From contig LSSL01007072.1 of NCBI GenBank assembly GCA_001953115.1, positions 1 to 12,225 on the forward strand: a stretch of 12,225 nt of DNA, given 5' to 3'. This document shows, piece by piece, positions 1 through 10,232 of this stretch (its first letter is position 1; each line of letters begins with the position of its first letter). The notes below the pieces were generated by a model that saw nothing but the letters and a program-made list of their open reading frames with translations, did no database searches and was not told the DNA's origin. A program made the position numbers and the translations under genes. This DNA is from Smittium mucronatum (Eukaryota; Kickxellomycota; Harpellomycetes; Harpellales; Legeriomycetaceae).

Positions 1-223
1 AAACTAGCTATCTTGCATTTTTTTTCATAGTTTTTTTCTTACTCATTTCTTCTTTCTATATTTTCTTTTTCTCTTTACTGTTTTTTTTATTATATTTACC
101 CCTTTATATTTTTACTTCTTTATACGCCGCTCATTTTTCTCTACTCATTCATATAAGTTTCATTATACTTTCTTTTCTTTTTATCCTACTTTCTCTTTTT
201 TTTTCTTTTTTATCACTGAATGA

Positions 224-230
224 TATAAAT
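224..230. promoter_or_regulatory. TATA-like box
   Basis: TATAAAT on the + strand (ATTTATA on the - strand) sits directly beside the GC-rich island and about 215 bases upstream of the ATG at 445. TATA-like words are common by chance in AT-rich DNA. This one is mentioned only because the surrounding 200 bases are CT-rich rather than AT-random. Confidence 0.2.
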
Positions 231-234
231 TTTT

Positions 235-278
235 GACCGGTCTCACGCGGTGTCCTGGGTATCCCCCTTTTTACCCCG
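235..278. other. GC-rich island with palindromic core
   Basis: About 28 of these 44 bases are G or C (about 64%), the highest local G+C in the window. It opens with a perfect 8-bp palindrome, GACCGGTC (235-242). An ACCG/CGGT inverted pair follows (236-239 and 248-251), then GGGTATCCC (257-265), and GGGTA can also pair with TACCC at 272-276. The symmetry and the contrast with the surroundings suggest a protein-binding element in a promoter, or a relic of different DNA. It does not fit tRNA or 5S internal promoter boxes on either strand, and I do not recognise it as part of a known RNA. Confidence 0.45.
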
Positions 279-282
279 TTTT

Positions 283-289
283 ATTGGCT
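283..289 (-). promoter_or_regulatory. Inverted CCAAT core (AGCCAAT)
   Basis: ATTGGCT on the + strand is AGCCAAT on the - strand, the core recognised by NF-Y/HAP complexes. It lies five bases from the GC-rich island and about 55 bases from the TATA-like box. On the - strand the order CCAAT, GC box, TATA would suit a leftward promoter; NF-Y sites work in either orientation, so this does not settle direction. Confidence 0.2.
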
Positions 290-403
290 AAATTTTTTTT
301 TGCTTTTTTTGCTAATATCTCCTTAAATATTTATTCTATCGTCCTCGGACCACTTGCATTCGTCTTTTTTCATCGTTTTACATCTATTACACTCAATTTC
401 TCA

Positions 404-420
404 TTTTTTTTTTTTTTTTT
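404..420 (+). repeat. Homopolymer run of 17 T
   Basis: This is an uninterrupted run of 17 T, the longest homopolymer in the window, 24 bases before the ATG at 445. Poly(dA:dT) tracts exclude nucleosomes and are common in yeast and fungal promoters. It could also be a sequencing-length artefact. The following bases TTCACAG (434-440) resemble a pyrimidine tract plus 3' splice acceptor. Confidence 0.7.
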
Positions 421-444
421 GTCTTCATTCAAAATTCACAGAAA

Positions 445-576
445 ATGTCTGAAAAAATGGCAGATTTATATCCATTCTTTATATATATATTTTTAATTTG
501 TATAAATCTTTTTATATTCTATAATATAAGGATATATATTTTTCTTAAATTATATCAACATTTATTGATTATATAG
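445..576 (+). CDS. Possible 5' end of a gene (43-codon frame), weak
   Basis: The frame starts at an ATG with A at -3 (AGAAAATG) and TCT as second codon, a start context common in fungal genes. It follows a CT-rich leader and a CACAG that could be a splice acceptor. The first eleven residues read MSEKMADLYPF, which looks like an ordinary protein N-terminus. From codon 12 the frame becomes ATA/TAT/TTT-rich and ends at TAG (574-576) inside the AT-rich tract. Readings include a first exon followed by a very long intron (GTATAA at 500 is a poor donor candidate), a gene cut off by the AT-rich segment, or chance. There is no recognisable domain and no downstream exon that I can join to it. The frame is short enough to arise by chance; only its position and start context support it. 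Confidence 0.13.
   Translation: MSEKMADLYPFFIYIFLICINLFIFYNIRIYIFLKLYQHLLII
480..490. repeat. Short (TA)n tract at the composition boundary
   Basis: Five and a half TA units mark where the pyrimidine-rich left segment gives way to the uniformly AT-rich interior. The only comparably placed TA run is at the right end of the window (12,212-12,225). Confidence 0.5.
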
Positions 577-928
577 TAATAGTTTTTGATATATTCTACA
601 TAATCAAAATGACATCTTTTAATTTGGAATTTATTAGATGATATTTAAAATACTATTAGTATAACATCTTTATTAGTTTTTTTATTGATACAAAAAACAT
701 ATATATAAACGCTTTTAAAACGAAGTTACATATTAATTATTTTTTCATAATAATACAAATATCCTGATATTAATACACATATGTCAAAATTAATAATTAC
801 AAGAAAGCAAATAAATATAGTTTATAGTTATGATAAATTGACTAAATTAATATTATTATATCTATACTTATTAAATAATTTATGTTACTGTTTAGCTTAA
901 TAGCCCTATCATATAAAATATATTAATT

Positions 929-950
929 AGATTAGATTTTAAATCAATCT
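929..950. repeat. Imperfect palindrome with bulge
   Basis: AGATT-A-GATTT, one T, then AAATC-AATCT: ten paired bases with a single bulged A on the left arm and a one-base centre. The arms include three G-C pairs... counting G at 930 and 935 with their C partners, two are certain. It would extrude as a small cruciform or RNA stem. There is no adjacent gene, so it is not called a terminator. Confidence 0.45.
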
Positions 951-1122
951 TTAAATTAAATCATAAATAAATATATGTATATTGATTCTTTTAATTTTTG
1001 TATCGTTAAGTTTTTTTTATATAATGATTTAATATTAAATAACATTTAAAGCATTTTTTTTATTTATAAAAATAAAGATGTAGAAAATTTAAAATTATAT
1101 AAAAAGGTTTAATTAATTGCTT

Positions 1123-1149
1123 AAAAACATGAGGTTTCCATGTATTTTT
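1123..1149. repeat. Small hairpin around AGGTTTC loop
   Basis: AAAAACATG (1123-1131) can pair with CATGTATTTTT from 1139, with one unpaired A in the right arm and a 7-base loop. A stem of this size is expected by chance several times in DNA of this composition; no role is proposed. Confidence 0.3.
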
Positions 1150-1515
1150 GACTAAATTTATTACCTAAAATTTTTCCCTTATGAGATCAATAAATGGAAA
1201 AATTAAGTAATAGTTTTTTTTATTAATTTACTTATTTTAAATGGAAATTGAGGTTTTTTAATACATATTGCACTTTTTCTTGAACGAATCCTATTTTTAT
1301 TTAATGAAAGTCTAAAGTTGTATATTTATAAAATAATATTGAGTAATAAATTGATTTATTATAATGTAGATAATATAACATCTCGAAAATAAAAGTGGTT
1401 TTTTTTAGTTTAATATATTTATTGTGTTATAATAATATGAATAAGTATAGTACTTATATAAATATTAATTTATGATAAAAACGTCGATTTTGAACTATAA
1501 TCTTGTTAATAAAAA

Positions 1516-1541
1516 TTAGAATAATTATTTTTTAAAAAAAT
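1516..1541 (+). repeat. Direct repeat A, copy 1
   Basis: The 26 bases here match 1888-1914 perfectly except for one extra A in the second copy: TTAGAATAATTATTTT followed by TTAAAAAAAT in both. TTTGTAATAA recurs downstream of both (1572 and 1955), at offsets of 56 and 67 bases, which suggests a diverged duplication of about 370 bases. The flanks do not align convincingly by eye. Matches this long are rare even at 85% A+T, although the A and T runs inside it reduce the significance. Confidence 0.5.
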
Positions 1542-1887
1542 AGATGTAGTAATTTGCGGAAGAAGATTTAATTTGTAATAATATTTATATTTTTATCATG
1601 CTTAGAATATGAGTATTATTTAAGTTTACATAAAAAATGTATATTAGTATTTAATATAGAGGGAATTTTATTCAAATAAAATTAAAAATTCTATGTGGTT
1701 AAAATATGTATCAATACTGAAATAATAAATCTTTGAAAATTTCAATAAATTATAAACATATTTTACTTATGCATTAATTATCTCTGGATAGAAATTTTGT
1801 ATCTAATGATTTCGACTAAAATTTAATTAAAATAAAAAAATAATTATATAAATTGGCTGTTATAAAGAAAATAATTCTTTGTAAACT

Positions 1888-1914
1888 TTAGAATAATTAT
1901 TTTATTAAAAAAAT
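1888..1914 (+). repeat. Direct repeat A, copy 2
   Basis: This is the second copy of the repeat at 1516-1541, with an A inserted after the first 16 bases, 372 bases downstream. Part of it (ATAATTATTTT, 1893-1903) is also the reverse complement of AAAATAATTAT at 1837-1847, so this locality holds both direct and inverted similarity. Confidence 0.5.
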
Positions 1915-2492
1915 GCTGGATTTATAGGAAAATAACGAAAAAAAGAATTGTTTATTTGTAATAAATGTAATTTTTTCTAAAATAAAGTTTAATTAATTCA
2001 GCCAAAAATAATTATATACATATTGTTCCATATTTTGAGAATTATATATTAATTAAAAAATTAATAAAACCGATTTAGTATTGCGAAATAAAATTGGTGA
2101 ATAAAGAATCTCAAATTTAATTTATTATATATATTTTTTGTTTTAATTTCGGATATTATATATTATTAACGATTATTCAATTGAGTAAACTATAAACCTA
2201 ATTTTTTCGAGAAAATTTTAAATATTCAAGTGTAACGTGTTTTGATTTTTTTTATATTAAAATAATTAAACTGTTAGTTTCTTATATTAAAATTTATTAC
2301 CAAATATAATTATTATAAAGACACATTATTAACCCATTTTATAAAATTTTGAACAGAAAAGGTTTATGTAAGATATTTAAAATATGTATATAAATATATA
2401 ATATTATTTAGATAAATTCTTTTGATTAGTGGAGATATTTTAAAAACATATTAAATATTTTTATATTTTTTTGTCTTTTATGGGCCGCGAAA

Positions 2493-2512
2493 TCAAATTT
2501 CAATTTCAATTT
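2493..2512 (+). repeat. CAATTT mini-tandem
   Basis: TCAAATTT is followed by CAATTT twice, giving about three near-identical units of 6-7 bases. It is too short to call a microsatellite locus with confidence. Confidence 0.4.
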
Positions 2513-3169
2513 AATATTGATAGATGTATAATATTGTAATTAATAATATAAATTACCGAAAAAAAGGTTAAAACGTAAAATTATTTGGAAATATATGTTA
2601 TGGAATTTTTTTAAATTCCGTTTAAAAACAGGCATGAATCCTATAGATTTAAAATTTTATTATATCAAATAAATAAGAATTGAAAATGAACTTATCTTCC
2701 CTCTTCTAAAATATTATAAAATTCTTTATTTTTATAAGTAAATTATCAATTTTTTTTCTATATATATCAATGGTAAATTAAAACAAACTATCTTTCGAAA
2801 AATAAATAAGTTTAAATAGATACTTTCATCAATTTATAATAATAATAAAAAGTCATTTTATTCTATAGATTTATAAAATTATATATTATATATCTTAAAG
2901 CAAGAATTCAATAAAAAAATTGTTTTTTGCAAGGTTTTTTTAGCAAAATAAAAGGTATAAATTCATTTTTTACATCTATATGCTGTTAGATAATTATTAT
3001 ATAATATTTTTAAAAATTGAAATAGAATTTATTTGTTTCAATAATGATCATATTTTTAACAAATTATATTTTTATAATGATAGATTTATAACTTCGCAGA
3101 ATTAAACGAAACAACTCAAAATTTAGAAAATATCACATAAAATTTTTTTTACTCAAACCTTTTATTTTT

Positions 3170-3202
3170 AATTAAATCATTATCAAAAAAAATGATTAAA
3201 TT
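3170..3202. repeat. Inverted repeat, 12-bp arms
   Basis: AATTAAATCATT (3170-3181) and AATGATTAAATT (3191-3202) pair with one mismatch around a 9-base loop. The arm includes one C-G pair. It is stronger than most chance stems in this DNA, but there is no flanking gene to give it a role. Confidence 0.45.
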
Positions 3203-5461
3203 TATATCTATTAGTTATTAGAGTTTTTATTATGAATTTAATACTAATTTCTTATTATTTTCATATAATTAATGGAGCTATGTTTTTTTTTGATGTTTAG
3301 GAATTTTCAGGTGAATTATTATAGTGAATTATATAAGTTTATATTCATATAAGATAAATAATAAATATGGAACATACGAAGTTCTAGCTATTCTTACCTA
3401 GCCCATTAATAATTATTAAATATTGAACAAAATATCTTTATCCATTTAAATAAATATGTAAAATGGGTAATTTGGGTTTTATTTTGAAAAAATTTCTGGT
3501 TTTTTATTGATCTTTTTTATTAAATTATTATATTTGAAAGAAATGTGGATAAAAAATATCAAACTAAAAACAGTTAAATGATTTTTAATTTATAAAAGAT
3601 TATTATAGTAAACTCTAATTTATCTCACCATAAAAATCCGGATGAATGACTAATGGAAACTAAATTTATACCTATAAACTTATATAATCCATCAAAAACC
3701 GATTAAAGTTGATAATATAACTAAGTTTATTCAATATTTTTAATTAATTGAAGGCGATCTGAGTAAATAATTAATTATAAACTACAAGTCAATATATAAG
3801 ATTATAAAAAAATCTAAATCCAAATTTATGAGTACATAAATCGTAACTTTTTTTCATTTTTATCGGTAAAAGTGAAAAATTGTGTAAAAATAAATTTTGT
3901 CAAAATCCATATTTTTTTATCGATACAAACTAAAATTAACGAAAAATAATTTCAATCCTTTTATAAACATGAAATTAAATTTATCAAAATTTCCTTATAA
4001 AATTATATTCGTGACTCAAAAATTTATTTATTCATCCAAAATTAAGTAAATATCAAATTATGAATAATTTCTAGGTTTAATATCTTATAATTGGGATATT
4101 TTTATAGCTTTTATACCCTATTGTTAGAAATAAATATTTTTTATGAACCAAAAAAATGTATCTGTTGTTAAATAGCCTAAATAATCAATAAATATCAATG
4201 GCGTTAGTAATAAATACTTGTTATTTGAGAAACTTTATTATTAAATTTTCACAAATATAAATTTGGTTGGTTAAAATTTTAATGTGGATATTTAGTGAAA
4301 ACTTCATTAAATATTTTTCTGAATACGTATATATTTATTTATCGAAATTTTTTCGAGGGTTATTTTTAAAGTTTTATAAATACGAAAAATGTATTAGCAA
4401 TATGGTCGATTTAATACATATACTTCAGTTGTTCTGATTTTGTTAGATTATAACTCGAATATAATATTTCAACTCGAAAATCAATATAAAGAAAGAATTT
4501 AAATCATCCAAATAAATTAATGTATATTACAAATTGAAGTATATTAAATATTGGATTTTTTTTTATTTTATATAAATTTTAAATTTCAACAGATAAGACT
4601 ATTTTTTTTCAGTAGAATTATCGAAAATGATGTTGAAATGAACTAATACTAAAGTTTTATAAATATTCCAATATATTAAAAATGATGAAAGATAATATAA
4701 AAACATAAATATTGTAAATAAGAATTGCAATAAAACATTTAAATAGGTATATGTTTTTTTATTAAGAAAACATAAATTATATCTATTACCAAATTAAAAG
4801 GTGATTTTATTAATTTTATAATTTAGAGAAAGAAAAATATCCAGACATTCTCAGATTATGAAACAAATTTTTTGATATTTAGAATATTATATGTAGAATA
4901 TTTGGCATTTTTTGAATAAAAAAAATTATAAAAAAAATTACACCAACGTGATATTTAGAAATCATGAATAAATAAATGACAATTTTTTTATTATAATCAT
5001 ACTTTTAACATAAGTTTAATGATCTCTTTAAGCAAAAAGTTGATAATTCTTAAATAAATATTAAAAATTAGAAGGAAAGTAAATTTTGATATATTAGGTT
5101 AAAAAATTTCAGTGTTAAAATTTATCTCATTCTTTTTTTCTACGTACCCAGTATTTTTTATCTAGAATATCAATTTTTAATTAAATATAAAGTTTGAAAA
5201 ATTTATTTATAATTTTAATCTCCATAAATACGATATTTATTAGTAAGAAAAAGACATGAAATATTTCTACTCTAAAGAAAATTTTAAAAGAAGATTAATG
5301 AATAAACCTTTCAAATATATGATTAGATTCTAAAATATTAATATAAAATAAAAAAATTAAAAGTTATAGTAAAAAATTCTATCAATGGAAAAAATAAAGT
5401 AAGGATGTTTTATTAATAAAAATTAAGGGTAATGAAATGTATCAGAGATTCCCTTATTTAA

Positions 5462-5491
5462 TACTGTAGCCTTATCTGATACTGTTTAGCT
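5462..5491 (+). repeat. Short direct repeat TACTGT(TT)AGC
   Basis: TACTGTAGC (5462-5470) recurs 18 bases on as TACTGTTTAGC (5480-5490), and the 12-mer TACTGTTTAGCT (5480-5491) also occurs at 886-897. The words are relatively GC-containing for this region, but one such match in 12 kb could be chance. Confidence 0.3.
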
Positions 5492-7103
5492 CCTATTTTT
5501 TGGATTCTAACTGATATATTGATAAAAATAATAAAATGATGTGAGAATTAAAATTCAATTGAATTCACTCATGATTTTTATAATTCAAAATCGCCTTATT
5601 CTGCATTTTTTCAATATTGTATTAATTATTTTTATTAGCGATTAGTTTTTTTATTAAATAATATCTTTTATTGCCTTTTAATAAAATAAAACGAATATAA
5701 TTTTACACATTTATTATTATAAATCAATTTTCTGTTTTGATTCAAGGAATCATAGATTAGACTAATAGAAAACTGTGTTTGTAATAACCCAATATTATTA
5801 ATTATTAGTCCAAGTTAAGAATTATACGTGAATTTCAGGTTTATAAATTTATTATTTTTTGCTATAATAAATCACTTATTATTATTTTGGTAACATTTTA
5901 CCTAAAAAAACTCGGCTGTAAAGTGGTAAAAAAAATTTTAAAATTTTCTTAATATAATTAAATCCAAAAATAAATAAAATAAGATATACCCAATCCAAGT
6001 ATTAAATAAACATTTTATTTTAAATGATTATCATTAATACTTAAATTTAAATAAACTTAACATCTATTATCAAATTATAGATTCCACTAAAAATCAAAAA
6101 TTAGACATATATTATAATATTTTAATTTATATTAATTTTTTTATATACATTGAAATTTATACATAAGTGTATTAATAATTTAATAATTTAATCTTGTATG
6201 GAACTTGAAATTATTTTAATATTTATTTCAAAAATATTCAAATATTATGAGAGATAATTGGAAAGTTAAGCAAAAAAAATTTCTAATAAGATTTAAAATC
6301 TAATAAATTTGTTATTATAAATAAGAAAAAAATAGGTTCAGTATTTTAGGTAATTTTAATAATTTATAGCATATTTTTATAGATATTTTTTTAAATCATT
6401 TAAATAAATATAAATATAGCAATATTTTTTTGGCAGTTTTACTAAAATTAATAATATTTTACCCATATTTATAGTTATAAATCCTTTAACTTAAAATTGG
6501 ATCATATTTTAATCAATATTTCTACATTTTCTAATTATTATATTATAGAATTAAATATTTTTTTCATAATATATATTAGATAGTTTTCCAAATTTTTGAT
6601 ATATTGCTGTAAAAATAGCAACCATGGCATATAAAAAACATCGCATTTTTAAAAGTAAAAAATAAAAATTTAATTAATATTATATTGAAAAAAAATATAA
6701 TTAATCTGAATTTAAAATGAATTTAAAAAGTGAATCTCAAATAAATGGTTGATATAAATATATTATAATACTAAATAATCTCAAATTATATTAACATTTA
6801 TTAAAGTAAATAATTTTAAAATTTTTTTTGTTTAAATATATTTCAAATGCTGTACCTAATAATTTTCAGAAATTAAGCTAAAAAATTTAAAACAGAAAGC
6901 GAAAAAATGAGTTAATACAACCATAATTATAATAAAAATATTTATTATATTTATTATTCATTATTATTAAATGGTTTAATTTGAAAAATCATCACATGGT
7001 TTTAAAAAATAAAAGAATATAAATAAAGATTAACGAAAATTTTAGAAAAAATTTAATTGAAATTTTCAAATAAGAAATTGTATTAAAAACAGAATTAGGG
7101 ACT

Positions 7104-7120
7104 ATTAATCAAATAAATTA
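7104..7120 (+). repeat. 17-mer direct repeat B, copy 1
   Basis: ATTAATCAAATAAATTA is identical to 10,166-10,182. A 14-base core (TTAATCAAATAAAT) occurs a third time at 10,287-10,300, inside the right arm of the large inverted repeat. It is followed here by a loose AAATT/AAATAA tandem (7121-7145). Confidence 0.45.
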
Positions 7121-7688
7121 CATTAAATAAATTAAATTAAATAATATTATATTATAAAAATACATATGATTTTATTATATCGATTCATTTGAATTAATTG
7201 AGCTCAGTATAATCTTCACTCAATGTGATTAAAGAGACAAATTATAATTAAAAACTTATAAAATTTAAAATAAATCAAATAAATAGATAAAGATCAAATT
7301 TATTAGGTTTTAAATAGATTTTTTAAAATACGAACCAATTTTTTTAATAAGAAAATTTAAAAAATATTGACTTTTTGATTTATAAAAAAAACCTACGAAA
7401 AAAAAATATGTGAATTGGGACATTTGCCTTTAAATATTATTGATATTTGCAACTAAAAGCAATTTTCGTCTTTGGATCAAGTAAAATAATTATATTTAAT
7501 ATTTCGACGTTATAAAAGAAATTTAATTTTTTATTGTTTCTGGAAATAAAAAAACCAATTTTTTTATAAATTTTTTTAATTAAATGATAAAATTAACATC
7601 AAATAATATAAAAAATTACAAAATTAATTTTGTATATGTTCTTAAAATATTTAAAAATGTAACTATTATTTTTTTAATTTATATATTT

Positions 7689-7706
7689 AAGGTTCTGTGG
7701 TAATTT
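7689..7706 (+). repeat. Repeat C, copy 1 (AAGGTTCTGTGGTAATTT)
   Basis: This 18-mer matches 11,074-11,091 at 16 of 18 positions, including five G's, and both copies are preceded by TATATT. With so many G's the match is less likely to be compositional than most. The flanks beyond about 24 bases differ. Confidence 0.35.
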
Positions 7707-8561
7707 ATTTATAAAGATTTTTTACCTATAAAATTCAAATAAATACATTCTATTAATTTTTTGTCTAAAAAATTCAAATTTTATACACAAAAAAAATTTT
7801 TTTGAACGCGATATGATATTTATTCACATATATAGTCGGTTTAAAAATCAATTTCTTGAAAATAGGTTTCCGTATAGTGACCATGGAGTTTTTAATTATA
7901 GAATTCTGTTTATTAAAATTTCGAAATGATTTTTTTTGCAATTTTACCATTTTTTTTACTTTTAATTAGCTCTAATATTTTATTAATGTGTTTTTAGAGA
8001 ATTTAATCGTCATTAAAAATAATTAAATCTTCCATAGATAAAACAGAAAATTTGTGCATATATAACGATAAGCGTTTTTACTTCCATTTTTTAAAATAAT
8101 TTAACATCTAAATCCACATAGTGTCAATAACTATAGTTTTGTAAAATAATTTTGTAGTTTCAGTATTTTTTGATAAATATCTAATATTAAATTATACATT
8201 TTTTTAGTTTTTTAATAACTATAAAACAATTTATTGGTTCAAAAAGAGTCTGATATATCTGGCTGCAGATTATTTATTCTTTTTACTAATAGGATTCTGA
8301 AAAATAAATTAGATTAATATTTAATTTTTTATACTTATTCTAGCTTTAGATCTCAAAATTTCCAGAATTAATTGTATAACTTGGACTTAATTTTTCTTAT
8401 TAGGATCCTGTTATAAAAATTTAATATATTAATTTTAATGATGAGTAGAAATTAAAATCACAATCATAACTCTTAATTATAGTATTAATTTATTACAAGT
8501 TATAAAATAATGCATTAATTTTTTAAAATTCATATAACGACCTAAATTTTTTTATAATTCC

Positions 8562-8586
8562 AAAAAAAACTCTTTTTTTTTTTTTT
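8562..8586. repeat. A8-CTC-T14 snap-back homopolymer hairpin
   Basis: Eight A (8562-8569), the trinucleotide CTC, then fourteen T (8573-8586) form a perfect foldback with a 3-base loop. On the + strand the T run could act as a Pol III stop signal, but no Pol III gene boxes are seen upstream. Length variation and assembly error are likely at such a site. Confidence 0.55.
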
Positions 8587-9775
8587 AACATTAGATATTG
8601 AAGACTAACTTAAATTGACGTAGAGTATTGCAATAATTATTTGATAAATATAATAATTAATTATGTCTCATATTGTAAAGTTTTGTGCATTTGTATAATT
8701 TTTCGAGGAAAAATATGTTGATATTACATAAGAATTTATGTGTTTTCACAATATTATTATTTTTATCCATAATTTTCACTCGAGCCCTCAATTATTGAAT
8801 TAATTATGGATTTTTTTACAGAAAATTTGATTTTTTTTAGAATTGTTTCAGGGCGCTAAACTAATACCAAAGAGCTATTGAACTCAATATTTTTTAAGCA
8901 TAGCCGCTTATTTTATATTCATCAATTAAATATAAATTTAAAAAAATAAGTGGATTCTAAAGTTAAAAATATTTAAAAAGCTAGATATGTTATTATAATT
9001 ATGCTAAAATTTAATTATGAATTGTTCATTATTGGCGACTATCAGTTTTTGTAATAATTAGGATCGTTTTTTTAAAAAAAATTCATGGCTGACATGCATT
9101 TTCTAAAAAATATTCAACAAAATTTGTTAAATATTATCTTAATAGCTTAATATCTTTAAAAAATATCCTAATTTATCAAGATTGAAATAATTTCACAATA
9201 TCAATAAATGTGAGAATTTTTTTATTCTTGGGAAATTTATTTAATATCCACCATTTTTAGCTTCTTTTATTTATAAACTCATTTAAAAATAATTAAATTA
9301 AATATAGTAAATCTTGAATAAATTTCAAGATTATCCCATTAAATAGATATATATCAATTGATCAATTAAATTTTATAATCAAAAGAAGAAATGATGTTTT
9401 AAAAAATATCAAATAAAGACCCTTTTTATTATCTAATTTGAAATAAAATATTATGGGGATGCTACTAAATAAATATGTAACAATGTAAAACATATACAAA
9501 AAATATCTAAAAAAGTTTAGTAATTTTATCTGAAATTTATCTGTTAAAATAACCTTTGAGAAAATCGTGTTTATTTCTCTTCTAATCATTTAAATAAAAA
9601 ATATCTATATATTTCCAGTATTGTAATTGGTTTTAGCCATTTTACTTTTAGAAGCTTAATATATCATGGTCATTCTATAAGATAAAAAATATCTGATTGT
9701 TTGTTATAAATTGAGAAATAAAGTAGCTTTGCAATTTACAAAATATTTAATATTAAAAATATCGATTCATACATC

Positions 9776-9801
9776 TGAAATTTTTTTTATGAAAAATTTC
9801 A
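9776..9801. repeat. Perfect 10-bp inverted repeat, 6-base loop
   Basis: TGAAATTTTT (9776-9785) and AAAAATTTCA (9792-9801) are exact reverse complements around the loop TTTATG. It is the first member of the inverted-repeat cluster that ends at 10,331. Confidence 0.55.
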
Positions 9802-9840
9802 AAATATAATTTATGAAGAAATGTAACTAACATTCTTATG

Positions 9841-9856
9841 AGATATTTTAATATCT
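9841..9856. repeat. 16-base palindrome with TT centre
   Basis: AGATATT and AATATCT flank a central TT. The palindrome is preceded by CTTATG and followed by TTATG, so it also sits between short direct repeats, the shape left by some small insertions. At this size it may equally be chance. Confidence 0.45.
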
Positions 9857-10036
9857 TATGTGGGGATAATATTTATTGCAGTATTAAAGTGCAATTATTC
9901 CCATTTATCTTTAGTAGAAAATAAATATTAGGACCAGATATTTTTAAAAAAATCAACTGGATTATTTTATTCCTAAATAATTCAGATTTCAACGAGTCCG
10001 CGTTTCTAAGTATCTATATTAAAAAAATTAAAAAAA

Positions 10037-10053
10037 TTGACTATATTAGTCAA
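10037..10053. repeat. TTGACTA-TAT-TAGTCAA palindrome
   Basis: The seven-base arms include two G-C pairs and a 3-base centre, within an A-rich run. The shape resembles a dimeric transcription-factor site, but there is no gene nearby to regulate. The right arm overlaps one of the TCAAATAAA words (10,050). Confidence 0.4.
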
Positions 10054-10165
10054 ATAAAGAATTGATAATAAATTGTAAAATAACGGGTTTTAGAAAAAAA
10101 GAAAATACTGTAAATATTTTTATAAAGTTATAAAAAATCTTATGAATAGATATAAAACTAAAAAA

Positions 10166-10182
10166 ATTAATCAAATAAATTA
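10166..10182 (+). repeat. 17-mer direct repeat B, copy 2
   Basis: Identical to 7104-7120 over 17 bases. Its TTAATCAAATAAAT core is repeated 121 bases downstream in the right arm of the large inverted repeat, and in inverted form, as a shorter match (TTATTTGATTAA), in the left arm. Confidence 0.45.
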
Positions 10183-10232
10183 TAATAATATATAGTTTAA
10201 CAATTTTTATAGTTTATTTTATTTTAAAATAT

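Larger units (their letters stand above)
1..444. promoter_or_regulatory. Pyrimidine-rich putative promoter / 5' leader region
   Basis: The + strand here is dominated by T and C with very little G: the line at 121-180 has 14 C and 3 G. G+C is about 28% in that line, against about 15% in the interior of the window. CT-rich sense-strand tracts are typical of fungal promoters and 5' leaders, and the stretch contains a TATA-like box, a GC-rich island, an inverted CCAAT core and a long T run ahead of an ATG at 445. The same elements read on the - strand come in the classical order CCAAT, GC-rich box, TATA, so a leftward promoter is equally possible; no - strand frame longer than a few codons is seen before the left edge. 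The 87-codon frame across 233-496 begins with TTG, contains no internal ATG and consists mainly of Phe/Ile/Ser from the T tracts, so it is not called a gene. The promoter role is inferred from composition and order only. Confidence 0.35.
577..3100. other. Gene-free AT-rich tract, part 1
   Basis: No open frame on either strand has a plausible start, length or composition. Stops TAA and TAG recur in all frames. Small structures seen here are listed separately: hairpins at 929-950 and 1123-1149, the diverged direct repeat 1516/1888, a CAATTT mini-tandem at 2493-2512, CTCGAAAA at 1382, and TTTTTCGAG at 2203. Nothing else rises above background. Confidence 0.75.
3101..6000. other. Gene-free AT-rich tract, part 2
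   Basis: No gene, RNA gene or mobile element is supported in either strand. The largest local structures are the hairpin at 3170-3202, a TTTTTCGAG word at 4349 with CTCGAAAA at 4473, and the TACTGT..AGC pair at 5462-5491. A sampled line (4141-4200) has about 22% G+C, so composition fluctuates, but no block is clearly distinct. Confidence 0.75.
6001..8561. other. Gene-free AT-rich tract, part 3
   Basis: No coding frame of note is present. The stretch holds four of the eleven + strand TCAAATAAA words (6737, 7109, 7275, 7735), a 13-base palindrome AGATTTAAAATCT (6289-6301), copy 1 of the 17-mer repeat (7104) and copy 1 of the GGTT..GTGGTAATTT repeat (7689). Some lines here fall to about 12% G+C. 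Confidence 0.75.

Noticed and set aside
233..496. 87-codon open frame on the + strand
   Set aside because: It starts at TTG with no internal ATG, is low in complexity (Phe/Ile/Ser from T-rich DNA) and overlaps the promoter-like elements.
1583..1593. ATTTATATTTT match to the budding-yeast origin consensus
   Set aside because: About five such matches per strand are expected by chance at this composition, so it carries no information on its own.
2203..2211. TTCGA-containing words as tRNA B boxes
   Set aside because: No GGTTCGANTCC core, A box or cloverleaf pairing accompanies them here or at 4349 and 8699.
6289..6301. AGATTTAAAATCT as a regulator site
   Set aside because: Six-base arms with a single centre base recur many times by chance in this DNA, and no gene is nearby.
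9362..9589. 75-codon - strand frame starting MIRREINTIFSK
   Set aside because: Hydrophobic and Lys-rich composition follows from AT-rich codons, no motif is visible, and about one frame of this length is expected by chance in 12 kb with stops at one codon in ten.
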